A DNA stretch of 64,000 bases from positions 248,001 to 312,000 of the forward strand of contig DASZTS010000015.1 in assembly GCA_035547915.1 (NCBI GenBank). Direction: 5' to 3'. This stretch comes from DASSFG01 sp035547915 (GTDB lineage Bacteria > Planctomycetota > Planctomycetia > Pirellulales > JAICIG01). The position numbers and the translations under genes are program-made. This document shows, one piece after another, positions 35,058-45,113 of this stretch (position 1 is the first letter of the stretch; the number at the start of each line of letters is the position of its first letter). Below the pieces are notes generated by a model that was given only the letters and a program-made list of their open reading frames with translations, was not told the origin of the DNA and ran no database searches.

Positions 35058-36341
35058 TTAGTCTCGCGGCCAGGTGGCTACTAGTAGCGTCGCCGCGGCG
35101 AAGGCCTGCGTCAACGCGATGGCTGCCAGTCGAATCCCCCGATGCTCTCGGTAGCGATTAAGCGCCTCGCGGCTAAGCCGTTTTTGCAGCCAGGCACGAT
35201 AGCAATTGACCGTTACCAGCCCGGCGGCGTGTAGGGCCCCCCAGAGCAACCAGCGCACATTCAACTCGTGCCACAAGCCGCACAGCAGAAACGAAACCGA
35301 AAACGCCACGGCGGAACACCACAACGCACGTTGCGGGCCCGTGCGACGGAGCAGGTTGAGTTGCACGGGTATGAACACGTTGCGAAAGATGAACCGCGAC
35401 AGGGACATGTGCCAACGGTCCCAGAAGTCGATCAGGTTCCGCGCCACGTAGGGGCGATTGAAATTCTCGGGCGTGGCGATTCCCATCAGGCGGCCGGCTC
35501 CGACGGTGATGTCGCTGTAGGCGCTGAAATCGAGATAGACCCACAGGTAGAACAGCATCGTTTCCAGAGCCATGTACGGCAGCGGCGCACGAAAGCCGGT
35601 GAGAAACATCCGGTCGACCACGGTCGCCAGGACATACTTCTTGAACAGCCCGTGAGCGATCCGCTCGACGCCGCCGAGCGCGCCCGAGGCGGTTATGGGC
35701 GGCGACACGGCAGGTTGTGCCACAAAGTCGGAATAGGCTTGGATCGGCCCGGCCGCCAGCATGTGAAAGGGAAGCAAGTAATTGATCGTCGAGGGCAAGT
35801 CGGGCGCGGGATGTCGCCCTTCGTACGTCGTACGCAGCACTTCGACCAATCGCAGCGCGACGTAGGAGAATCCGATTGCCATCAGAAGCGATTTGAGCGG
35901 CTGCACGTGATTGCTCGACAATCCCACCGCATCGAGCAGCTCCGTGGCGCCTTCCGAACTGTAAAGATCGGCGGCCGGCACCTTGTGGATCGCGAACAGG
36001 CCCAGGAGGACTAAACCACCCGCGATAACGGGCAACGGCCCCAACCGGCGCCATTGAATCGTTTGCAGCACCGCCCAGACCACCCCTACGGCTGCACACA
36101 CGAGCACGAGGTCGCAACCGGCTACCAACCGAACGGCATCGCCGAATTGGTAGCGCTCGAGCAATTCCGACATGCGCAGGCGATCGGGCATGCCCAAGAG
36201 CAGCCCCAGAAACGCCACGTTGATCGCGGCCCAGGCCCATTTTCGCAACAGAGGCGAAACGATGGGTACCAGCACCAACACGGCGACAGCCAGGACGCAC
36301 CAGAAGTCCGGCTTGTAGAGGTCGAGTGGCGATCGGTCCAT
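35058..36341 (-). CDS. MBOAT-family O-acyltransferase (DltB-like)
   Basis: A 427-residue polytopic membrane protein of the MBOAT family. Diagnostic features are the LWVYLDFSAYSDITVGAGRLMGI segment, NFNRPYVARNLIDFWDRWHMSLSRFI, and the conserved catalytic His in GLWHELNVRW (His358), followed by a second His (His371). About ten hydrophobic helices are visible. DltB, AlgI and PatA share this plan. It passes an acyl group from a cytoplasmic donor to a periplasmic acceptor. It is encoded between an acyl carrier protein and a DltX-like microprotein, favouring a DltB-like role over AlgI. Confidence 0.85.
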   Translation of the reverse strand: MDRSPLDLYKPDFWCVLAVAVLVLVPIVSPLLRKWAWAAINVAFLGLLLGMPDRLRMSELLERYQFGDAVRLVAGCDLVLVCAAVGVVWAVLQTIQWRRLGPLPVIAGGLVLLGLFAIHKVPAADLYSSEGATELLDAVGLSSNHVQPLKSLLMAIGFSYVALRLVEVLRTTYEGRHPAPDLPSTINYLLPFHMLAAGPIQAYSDFVAQPAVSPPITASGALGGVERIAHGLFKKYVLATVVDRMFLTGFRAPLPYMALETMLFYLWVYLDFSAYSDITVGAGRLMGIATPENFNRPYVARNLIDFWDRWHMSLSRFIFRNVFIPVQLNLLRRTGPQRALWCSAVAFSVSFLLCGLWHELNVRWLLWGALHAAGLVTVNCYRAWLQKRLSREALNRYREHRGIRLAAIALTQAFAAATLLVATWPRD

Positions 36342-36451
36342 CAGGTATCAGGATCCGCTGTGCACGAATTCGGCCGGCCGCTCTCGCTTGCACACCTGGG
36401 CAACTCTCGCCGACTCTGTCGCGGCGTGGCCGCCCTCGGCGCACGTCGGCT

Positions 36452-36700
36452 TCAGCCCTTGTGTCGCAGGCGAGTTTCAATCAACTGCGCCAGTTCGCCT
36501 GCGTTCTGCCAACCGGAAATCTCGGAACTCGTGAATTGGATGCCGAACGCCCGCTCGGCATGGACCATCAGCGTCACGTGAGTGAGCGAATCCCACGCCT
36601 CGAAATCTTTCCCGCTCGTCTCGGGCGTGAGCGTCAGCGTGTCGTCCAAGAGGACGGCCCGAAAGATGTCCTGCAGCCGAGCGAAAGTCGCGTCCATCAT
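36452..36700 (-). CDS. Acyl carrier protein (DltC-like)
   Basis: An 82-residue single carrier domain with the phosphopantetheine attachment site W-D-S-L (Ser38) between predicted helices I and II. Its size and DSL motif are those of free-standing carriers such as DltC and AcpP. ATG 36700 or 36697 (tandem Met) is chosen because longer in-frame starts give a low-complexity N-terminus. The MBOAT gene follows 110 bp later. It would hold the donor acyl group as a thioester. No ligase to load it is next to the operon, so the cargo is unknown. Confidence 0.82.
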   Translation of the reverse strand: MMDATFARLQDIFRAVLLDDTLTLTPETSGKDFEAWDSLTHVTLMVHAERAFGIQFTSSEISGWQNAGELAQLIETRLRHKG

Positions 36701-36878
36701 TTCATTATGAGATTCACGTCGCCAACTGGCAAGCAACGACGACGCGAAACGACGTGCTGCGCCACGGCGCGGGCCGGCTGTATGGGTGAGGCTGAAAATG
36801 CGCGGGGTTCTTGGGGACCTTTGCCGCAAAAGCAAGATACGATTACGATGAACTAATCGAACGGTAGAAGCGGGGATC

Positions 36879-39320
36879 ATGAGCATGTCCGGATCATTCG
36901 GCCGGCGTACAGGCATTGCGGCGGCGATCGTGACGGTCTGCACGGTCACAATCGCGGCGCTACCCTCGGTGGGCTGCCGTCGGGGCTCAGCAGCCAATGC
37001 GCCGGCCCAGCCCGAGGTCGCGTTGCGTCCTGCACCGCGGACCGCCGAGGACGTGTTGAAGCGTGTCGAGGAGGTCTATCACAAGGCCGACCGCTATCAG
37101 GACGCCGGGCGGCTGGTGCTGCAATACACGCTCGACGGCACGACCTACAACCAGACCAGTGAGTTTTCGCTGGCGCTCGCCGGCCCGAACCGATTGCGCA
37201 TGCGGGTGCGCGATGCTCTTGTCGTGTGCGATGGCCAGACGTTCCGCGCCACCATCGACGAGGCGCCGGATGAGATGCTCAGCATGGCCGCGCCCGAGGA
37301 ACTATCACCCGGGCTGGTGTACAGCGATCCCGTTCTGGGGCGAGCCTTGAACGAAATCGTCGGCTCCGTGCCGCTATCGTTGTTTCTGGACCCAGAGCCG
37401 ATACCCGGCCTCCGCTACAACGCACAAACCCCGCAACTCGACACGCCACAGGCGATCGAAGACCACAACTGTTACCGCGTGCGAATCCCCCGGCGCGAAG
37501 GCGCACTCGTCCTGTGGATCGACGAAAAGTCCTTCGTGGTGCGACGCGTGGAGTATCCATCCGAGGGCTATCGCCAACTCGTCGAGCCCTCGCCGGGTGC
37601 CGTCAGCAGCATGACGATCACGGCCGAGTTGGACGATGCTCGCCTCGATCCGCCGATCGACGACTCCGTATTTCAGATGACGATTCCCAAGGGCGTCGAA
37701 CTAGTCCGACGGTTCGATGCCGTGCTGGTGGGAGCGCGCATTCCCAGATTCAAACTGCACGCACTCGACGGCCGGATCATCACGCGAGAATCGCTGGCCG
37801 GCAAGATCGCGGTCATCAAGTTCTGGCAGCGAGACGAAGTTGGCACCTATCGCGAAGACCTAGAGACGTTCGAGCAGGTTCAGAAGCGGTTCAAAGACCA
37901 GGATTCGGTGGTATTCCTGGCGGTAACCACCGACCCGGAGGAGATCTCCGACGAGGACTTGCGAGCCGCGCTGGCTGCGGCCGACATCTCGCTACAGATC
38001 GCTCGTCTCGACCTCAAGGCGGCCTACCGTTCCTTCGGACTCCAGTATTTGCCGACGACGGTTATTCTGGGCCCAGATGGCACGCTGCAAGAACACACCA
38101 TCGGCGATTATCCCAGCCAGGCCCAAACCCTGCCAAAGAAACTCGACACGCTCCTGGCGGGGGGCGATCTCGTCTTGGAGGTCCCCGACAAGATACCGGA
38201 ATACACGTACTATGGCGCATTCGCCTGGCAGAACCCTCTTGAGTCGGAGGACGATCAAAAGTCGGCGGCGGCCACCGCTCTGGCCAAGGCGCACATTGCG
38301 CCGCCGACCGCGCCCGAGAGTCTGCGGCTGAAACGGCTATGGGCTTGCTCCGAATTGGAGCAACCGGGAAATATGCTCGTTGCCCGCGACGACTCGGGCA
38401 ACGACCAGGTGTTTGTGCTCGACGGGAGCAACGTTGCGCAGATCGGCGCGGATGGAAAGGTGCTGGTTACCTACCCGTTGGACCTGCCGGGGCGAGACGC
38501 GGGCGTGACCTTTCTGCGAACGGCCGTCGATGCGGCCGGCAAGCGCTTCTTCGTCGGCTCCGAAATCGGGGCCAAGCAGGTTCATTTGTTCGACGCCAAC
38601 TGGAAGCGAATTCTCAGCTTTCCGGACGACGACGGCCATCCCGGCATCGCCGATGCCACGCTTGCCGACATAGACGGTGACGGCCAGTTGGAGATGCTGG
38701 TCGGATATACCGCGTCGGTCGGCGTCCACTGTGTGTCGCTCGATGGAGAGCGGCTCTGGCGCAATCGGATGCCAGACCGGGTTCTGCGGTTGGCGGTGAG
38801 CGGCGCGAGTCGGCGCGGCCGGCGCGACGTACTCGTGGCGCAGGGCATCCTGTTGCTCATCGATGCCGACGGAGGCGATCGTGCCCCCATCGTGTTCCCC
38901 AAGGATTTCGTGCGGTCGATCTTCACCGCCGACGCTCATCCGAATTGGTGTGCGATCGCCGTGCGGTCGGTCGAATCGGGCCAGCCGGTCCGCGACGTCG
39001 CCATCGGCCTTTCGCCCCGTGGCGATGAACTTTGGCGTTATCCGCTTCCCGAGGGGATGCAGCATCACCCCGCCTTCGAGACAGTCGTCGTGGGCGATTT
39101 GCTTGGGCAAGAGAGCGGACAATGGGTGCTCGCCGGCGCCGACGGCTCGATCCACATTTTGGGGGACGACGGGATCCCGGTCGACCATTTCAACTACGGG
39201 GCCGCACCCACCGGCATGGCGATCGCGCACCTGAATGGACGTCCCACCCTGCTCGTCGCCAGCGATGAGACGGTGGAAGCCTGGCAATTTACGTTGCCGG
39301 GGAAAGACGAGACGGACTAG
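36879..39320 (+). CDS. Lipoprotein with LolA-like, redoxin-like and beta-propeller regions
   Basis: An 813-residue protein. The N-terminal signal with a lipobox-like LPSVGC suggests a lipoprotein (Cys33). Residues about 55-270 resemble the LolA/DUF2092-like fold (VLKRVEEVYHKADRYQDAGRL). Residues about 290-440 resemble a thioredoxin/TlpA fold (IPRFKLHALDGRIITRESLAG, VIKFWQ, LPTTVILGPDG). The redox CxxC is missing. Residues about 500-805 are an FG-GAP/VCBS-like repeat region (ATLADIDGDGQLEMLVG). It diverges from the carrier protein gene, with 178 bp of shared promoter DNA. Function unknown. Confidence 0.65.
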   Translation: MSMSGSFGRRTGIAAAIVTVCTVTIAALPSVGCRRGSAANAPAQPEVALRPAPRTAEDVLKRVEEVYHKADRYQDAGRLVLQYTLDGTTYNQTSEFSLALAGPNRLRMRVRDALVVCDGQTFRATIDEAPDEMLSMAAPEELSPGLVYSDPVLGRALNEIVGSVPLSLFLDPEPIPGLRYNAQTPQLDTPQAIEDHNCYRVRIPRREGALVLWIDEKSFVVRRVEYPSEGYRQLVEPSPGAVSSMTITAELDDARLDPPIDDSVFQMTIPKGVELVRRFDAVLVGARIPRFKLHALDGRIITRESLAGKIAVIKFWQRDEVGTYREDLETFEQVQKRFKDQDSVVFLAVTTDPEEISDEDLRAALAAADISLQIARLDLKAAYRSFGLQYLPTTVILGPDGTLQEHTIGDYPSQAQTLPKKLDTLLAGGDLVLEVPDKIPEYTYYGAFAWQNPLESEDDQKSAAATALAKAHIAPPTAPESLRLKRLWACSELEQPGNMLVARDDSGNDQVFVLDGSNVAQIGADGKVLVTYPLDLPGRDAGVTFLRTAVDAAGKRFFVGSEIGAKQVHLFDANWKRILSFPDDDGHPGIADATLADIDGDGQLEMLVGYTASVGVHCVSLDGERLWRNRMPDRVLRLAVSGASRRGRRDVLVAQGILLLIDADGGDRAPIVFPKDFVRSIFTADAHPNWCAIAVRSVESGQPVRDVAIGLSPRGDELWRYPLPEGMQHHPAFETVVVGDLLGQESGQWVLAGADGSIHILGDDGIPVDHFNYGAAPTGMAIAHLNGRPTLLVASDETVEAWQFTLPGKDETD

Positions 39321-39584
39321 GTTCCCGCCTGTTTCGCCATGCCGTCCGCTGGATAAAAATCGTGCGCAGACCTATTCGAGAAGCCGGCCGGCAAATGCCG
39401 AACTGAGAAGGGAGCAACATCGCTTGGTCCGCCGGTCGCCGTATCGCCGCGTCAGGCCGCGCCGTGGCGATGGGTAGCTGTTCGCAAGTCTGCGCACGCC
39501 AACATGCCGTTACTGCGTCACGGGCAACTTGACGACCGGCGCCGCCGCGTTTTGACTGAAGAAGTCATCGGCAGCTCGGCATCG

Positions 39585-40775
39585 ATGGCGGAGCCATCGA
39601 CGGAAGGAAAGAGCGCGAGTGCGCCGTCTGCGCGGCGCCGGCGCTCTGCGAACAATGCACGCTCGTATGGAGACGACGTCTTGATCGACCACCAGGCTCG
39701 CGTTACCGATCTCGTGCCGCAACGCTACAGCATGCTGGCGCTGGCGCTGGCGGCCGGTTTGGCGGTGGTTACCGGGCTCGAAGCCGCCCATTTTTGGCTG
39801 CCGAAGCTGTCGAGCATGACCGGCGGTAGCCGTCTGACTGCGCTCGACCTCGCCAGCGACGCGGCGCTGGCCAACTGGTTTTCGGCGATGACACTCGGAC
39901 TGGCCGCCGTGGTGGCCGTGATCATCTACTCCGTGCGTCGGCATCGCAAAGACGACTATCACGGCCGCTACCGGGTGTGGCTGTGGGCGGCCGGGTTGTG
40001 GGCGGTGATGAGCGTCGATGAAGGCGCTAGTTTGCACGAAGGCTTCACCGAAGTGGCTGCTTTCTTTGGCGGCGAACGCGGCTTGGTGGGCAGCTCGATC
40101 TGGTGGGTGGCGGCATACGGGTTGTTGTTCGCCGCCGTGGGCACGCGGCTGTTTCTCGAGATGAACTGCTGCCAGTTGTCGAGCGGTTCGCTCATGGCGG
40201 CTGTCTGCTGCTTTGTCGCCGCCGTGGTCGCTAAGTTGGGCGTTGTGCCGGCCATCACGGGCGTCTATGCCGTGATGGTCGAAGAAGGTTGCGAGATGGT
40301 CGGCGATGTGCTGCTGCTGTTCGCCATGCTCGTGCACGCCCGTCACACCATACTCGATGCCCAGGGGGCGATCGCTCCGCGGGCGAAGAAGGTGAAGGCG
40401 GCCAAGGCCGAGAAGGCAGCGCCCGAGGCGAAGAAAGAATCGTCGAAAAAGACAGAGGCACCCGCCCCGGCCCCGGCCAAACGGTCGTGGTTCGGGCGAG
40501 GCGCGGTCGATGCGGCGCACAACTCGCCACCGGCTCCCTCCGCCAAGACTCTGGAGAGCTCCAAGAGCGGTGGGGGCAAGTCGGCTTCCGCGAAGTCGGC
40601 CGCGAATGCCAAGCCGCCGGTGGAAACGGATGAAGATTTCGGAATGCGCGCCGGGCACAAGCAGCGGCCCGCCGACGAAGACGATGACTATGACTATCAG
40701 TCCGATCGCCGGCTGAGCAAATCCGAGCGCAAGGCGATGCGCCGACAGAAAGACCGCCACCAAACCGGCGAGTAA
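39585..40775 (+). CDS. Hypothetical polytopic membrane protein with a charged tail
   Basis: A protein of about 396 residues with five or six hydrophobic segments between residues 45 and 245 (MLALALAAGLAVVTGLEAAHFW; FSAMTLGLAAVVAVIIYS; WLWAAGLWAVMSVDEG). A long tail of about 140 residues is rich in Lys, Ala, Glu and Ser and looks disordered. I do not recognise a family. The start is uncertain: ATG 39585 is used, ATG 39504 lies in frame, and neither has a clear ribosome-binding site. The gap 39321-39584 has no other gene. Confidence 0.6.
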   Translation: MAEPSTEGKSASAPSARRRRSANNARSYGDDVLIDHQARVTDLVPQRYSMLALALAAGLAVVTGLEAAHFWLPKLSSMTGGSRLTALDLASDAALANWFSAMTLGLAAVVAVIIYSVRRHRKDDYHGRYRVWLWAAGLWAVMSVDEGASLHEGFTEVAAFFGGERGLVGSSIWWVAAYGLLFAAVGTRLFLEMNCCQLSSGSLMAAVCCFVAAVVAKLGVVPAITGVYAVMVEEGCEMVGDVLLLFAMLVHARHTILDAQGAIAPRAKKVKAAKAEKAAPEAKKESSKKTEAPAPAPAKRSWFGRGAVDAAHNSPPAPSAKTLESSKSGGGKSASAKSAANAKPPVETDEDFGMRAGHKQRPADEDDDYDYQSDRRLSKSERKAMRRQKDRHQTGE

Positions 40776-40892
40776 TCCTCCGCGAAGTCGAGGTCTCGGA
40801 GCGGAAACAGGCCCTGCTCTGGCGCCAATCGATCCCATTGATCGCACCGGCCCGCTTGCGGCGGATCGCGCGATCCCTCCTCCGTCTCGCGG

Positions 40893-40920
40893 TTGACACG
40901 CAGTGAGGGGCCTCTACGAT
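40893..40920 (+). promoter_or_regulatory. Sigma70-like promoter upstream of gltX
   Basis: A perfect TTGACA (40893-40898) is followed after 16 bp by TACGAT (40915-40920), about 100 bp before the gltX ATG at 41021. The implied leader is about 90 nt. No tRNA-like or riboswitch-like structure stands out in the leader. Confidence 0.5.
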
Positions 40921-41020
40921 TAGTCCGACGAACCGCTTCCGCGCGTTCGCTTTTGGACGGCCGCCGCGAGCCAGATGGTCGACGGCAGGTTTTCGTTTCG
41001 CCTCGATCGGCTATTGAAGA

Positions 41021-42589
41021 ATGAATTCGGTCCGCACACGCTTTGCCCCCAGCCCGACCGGCTATCTCCATATTGGCGGAGTGCGCACGGCGCTCTTCAA
41101 CTGGTTGTTCAGCCGCCGGCATGGCGGACAGTTCTTGCTGCGCATCGACGATACCGATCAGCAGCGCAACGTGGATGCGGCTCTTGCGCCCATTCTGCAC
41201 GGTTTCCGTTGGCTGGGCATCGATTGGGACGAAGGCCCCGAGGTCGACGGCCCGTTCGCGCCGTACTACCAATCGCAGCGGCTGCCGCGTTACCAAGAGG
41301 CGGTGCAGAAGTTACTCGCCGCGGGTCTCGCTTACCGCGACTATGCCACGCCCGACGAGTTGAAGGCCGAACGCGACGAAGCCGAACGCGAAAAGCGGCC
41401 GTTTCTCTACAGCCGCCGCTGGATGGCCGAGAGCGAGAGCCAAGCAAAGAAGTTCGCGGCCGAGGGACGGCAAGGGGTCGTCCGGCTGAAGATGCCGCGA
41501 GAGGGCAAGGTTCTGATCAAGGACCACATCCGCGGTGACGTCGAATTCGATTGGGCCCGCGAGCAAGACCACGTCGTGCAACGGGCCGACGGGACGTGTC
41601 TTTATCACCTGGCCAGCGTCGTAGACGATTTCGACTTCCAGATCTCGCACGTCATTCGGGCCGAAGAACACCTCTCGAACACGCCGCGCCAGGTATTCAT
41701 CGCGCAGTCGCTCGGCTATCCCTTGCCCGAGTATGCCCATTTGCCCTACGTGGCCGAGCCGGGGAGCAAGAGCAAGCTCAGCAAGCGGAAGCTCGACAAG
41801 TATTTGAAGAACCGCGATTTTGCGTTGGTCAACGAGCACGGCCAGGCGATCGCCAAAGCACTCGCCTTGCCGATCTCGGCCGACACGTTCAACCCGGTGA
41901 TCGTCGACTTCTATGAGCAGGTCGGTTACTTGCCCGATGCGATCATCAATTACTTGATGCTGCTCGGCTGGTCGCTCGACGACAAGACGGAGTTTTTTAC
42001 GCGCCAGCAGATGATCGAGAATTTCTCGCTCGAGCGCGTCACCAAGGCGCCGGCCAGCTTCGATCCCAAGAAGCTGTGGGCGTTCCAGGACCATTACATG
42101 CAGCAGCTCTCCGTCGACGAGAAGGTCGAACGGATGCTCCCCTTTCTGCTCCGCGCGGGATTGATCGATTCGCCGGCGAATACCGACGCGAAGGCTCTGT
42201 TGGCGAAGGTCGTGACCGCCGCGGGCGACCGACTCAAGGTGGCGGGAGACATCTTGGCGTACGCCGACTTCTTCTTCCTCGCCGACGACGCCTATCCCTT
42301 CGACGCGGAGGCGACCTCAAAACATCTGGGTGAGAAGCAATCCGTGGAGAGGCTGGGCCGGTTTCGAACTTGCCTCGCGAGTCTCGACGTCTGGGACGTC
42401 GAAGCCTTGGAGCGGACGATGCACGATTTTCTGGCCGCCGAGCAGATCAAAATCGGTGCCGTGATCCATGCGATCCGCATCGCCATCACAGGCAAGGCGG
42501 TCGGCCCCGGCCTTTACGACTGCCTCGCCCTACTCGGCAAGACAAAAGCGCTCGCGCGACTGGATCGTGCCATTCGCTCGTACGGCTAG
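41021..42589 (+). CDS. gltX: Glutamate--tRNA ligase
   Basis: A class I aminoacyl-tRNA synthetase of 522 residues that charges tRNA-Glu and, where GatCAB is used, tRNA-Gln. It shows the HIGH-type motif HIGG after RFAPSPTGYL at the N-terminus and the KMSKS-type motif KLSKR near residue 250, followed by the C-terminal helical anticodon domain. Features RIDDTDQQRNV and ASVVDDFDFQISHVIRAEEH are typical of GltX. Length is slightly above the 470-500 usual. A sigma70-like promoter lies upstream. Confidence 0.95.
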   Translation: MNSVRTRFAPSPTGYLHIGGVRTALFNWLFSRRHGGQFLLRIDDTDQQRNVDAALAPILHGFRWLGIDWDEGPEVDGPFAPYYQSQRLPRYQEAVQKLLAAGLAYRDYATPDELKAERDEAEREKRPFLYSRRWMAESESQAKKFAAEGRQGVVRLKMPREGKVLIKDHIRGDVEFDWAREQDHVVQRADGTCLYHLASVVDDFDFQISHVIRAEEHLSNTPRQVFIAQSLGYPLPEYAHLPYVAEPGSKSKLSKRKLDKYLKNRDFALVNEHGQAIAKALALPISADTFNPVIVDFYEQVGYLPDAIINYLMLLGWSLDDKTEFFTRQQMIENFSLERVTKAPASFDPKKLWAFQDHYMQQLSVDEKVERMLPFLLRAGLIDSPANTDAKALLAKVVTAAGDRLKVAGDILAYADFFFLADDAYPFDAEATSKHLGEKQSVERLGRFRTCLASLDVWDVEALERTMHDFLAAEQIKIGAVIHAIRIAITGKAVGPGLYDCLALLGKTKALARLDRAIRSYG

Positions 42590-42667
42590 CGCCGAGCGAA
42601 TCCGCCACGCTCTCGCCGATTCCGAAACCGGCCACGGACAGAAAAACTGGCAGCGAACCGTCGCCTC

Positions 42668-44125
<1,458 letters not shown>

Positions 44126-44311
44126 CAGATGATCTCCAGAGCGGATAGAGCAATCGAAATTCGGGTAGGCGGGCCGCCGCGAGTCGTTTTGTACCGCCGT
44201 CGCAGCTTGCCTTTGGGTGGGATTCCGCCATCGTCGAGCCGCACACGATAGCAATGGCAAATATATCGTCGGCCGACCGCCAGTGTCAATCTTTCATCAA
44301 TTGTCGTCGAT

Positions 44312-44325
44312 GGGTGAATTCACCC
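44312..44325. promoter_or_regulatory. 14 bp perfect palindrome in the redoxin leader region
   Basis: GGGTGAATTCACCC is a perfect palindrome in the 329 bp gap (44126-44454) between the divergent DUF1501 and redoxin genes. It is an operator candidate. A TTGACA at 44339-44344 has no -10 hexamer at the right distance, so I do not claim a promoter for it. Confidence 0.3.
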
Positions 44326-44388
44326 GCGCTCGGGTTTCTTGACAACGATCCGACGAAGCTGGCTGCGCCGCCAAACTTGCCGAACTCA

Positions 44389-44412
44389 TTGCATCAATAT
44401 AGATTGATGCAA
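44389..44412. promoter_or_regulatory. 24 bp inverted repeat, operator candidate
   Basis: TTGCATCAAT and ATTGATGCAA are perfect 10 bp inverted arms around ATAG (44389-44412), 42 bp before the redoxin ATG. The centre TATAGA (44398-44403) resembles a -10 box, so a dimeric regulator bound here would block the promoter. No regulator gene lies beside it. Confidence 0.5.
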
Positions 44413-44454
44413 ACCGGTTCTTCGCCTGTTCCCGTTACACGAAGGAAATCGAGC

Positions 44455-45075
44455 ATGGTCAGCACATCGAAGTGGTCTGTGGCAGCGTTCTTTGCCGTTT
44501 GCACGCTGTGCGTCAGCGCTGGCGCCGAAGAGAAGGCGAAGCCGTCGGACGGCGCCGCGCCGGCCGCGGAGAAGCTGAACGTCGGCGATCAAGCGCCGGA
44601 CTTTGTCATCAAGGACGCTGACGGCAAGGACATCAAGCTGGCTGAGCTGGCGGCCAAGGGGCCGGTGCTCGTGCGGCTGACTTGCGGTTGCTCGGGCTGC
44701 GACAAAGAGCTGGCGTATTTCCAAGAGCTGCACAAAGCGTACGAAGGAAAGGGGCTGACGAGCCTGGCCGTGTTCAAGGAACCCGACGGTAAGGTGGCCG
44801 AATATGTGAAGCAGAAGAAGCTCAACATGCTCTACGCGGTCGACACCAAGGGAGAGAGCTGGGAGAAGTTCAAGACCAAGACGATGCCGACGAATTTTCT
44901 CATCGGCAAGGGCGGCCGGATCGTATCGATCGCGGCCGGCTGCGATCCGAGCGGTCTGCTGGCCAACAAACTGGCCGACAAGGTGGCAGATCTGACCAGT
45001 TCGGATAAGGTTGACGTCCAAAAGGAAGTCACCGACGGCGCGTCGAAGAAACCGGCCGAAGTCGGCACCAAGTAG
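44455..45075 (+). CDS. Secreted redoxin (peroxiredoxin-like) protein
   Basis: A 206-residue protein with a signal peptide (SVAAFFAVCTLCVSAGA). The AhpC/TSA-like domain begins LNVGDQAPDFVIKDADGK. The redox site reads C77-G-C79-S-G-C82, a C-x-C-x-x-C pattern instead of the usual single peroxidatic Cys. The C-terminal half (MPTNFLIGKGGRIVSIAAGC) keeps the thioredoxin cis-Pro. It probably works as an extracytoplasmic thiol-disulfide protein. ATG 44455 lies shortly after AAGGAA, downstream of a 24 bp palindrome that may regulate it. Confidence 0.75.
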   Translation: MVSTSKWSVAAFFAVCTLCVSAGAEEKAKPSDGAAPAAEKLNVGDQAPDFVIKDADGKDIKLAELAAKGPVLVRLTCGCSGCDKELAYFQELHKAYEGKGLTSLAVFKEPDGKVAEYVKQKKLNMLYAVDTKGESWEKFKTKTMPTNFLIGKGGRIVSIAAGCDPSGLLANKLADKVADLTSSDKVDVQKEVTDGASKKPAEVGTK

Positions 45076-45113
45076 TGTCGCGACCGGGTCGTGCCGATCG
45101 TCCGAGCGAACTG

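Noticed and set aside
39368..39390. gacctattcgagaagc similar to the left end of family 2
   Set aside because: No matching right end or TAA flank is found downstream, so it may be coincidence.
44339..44344. Perfect TTGACA before the redoxin gene
   Set aside because: There is no -10-like hexamer 15-19 bp downstream; the region there is GC-rich.
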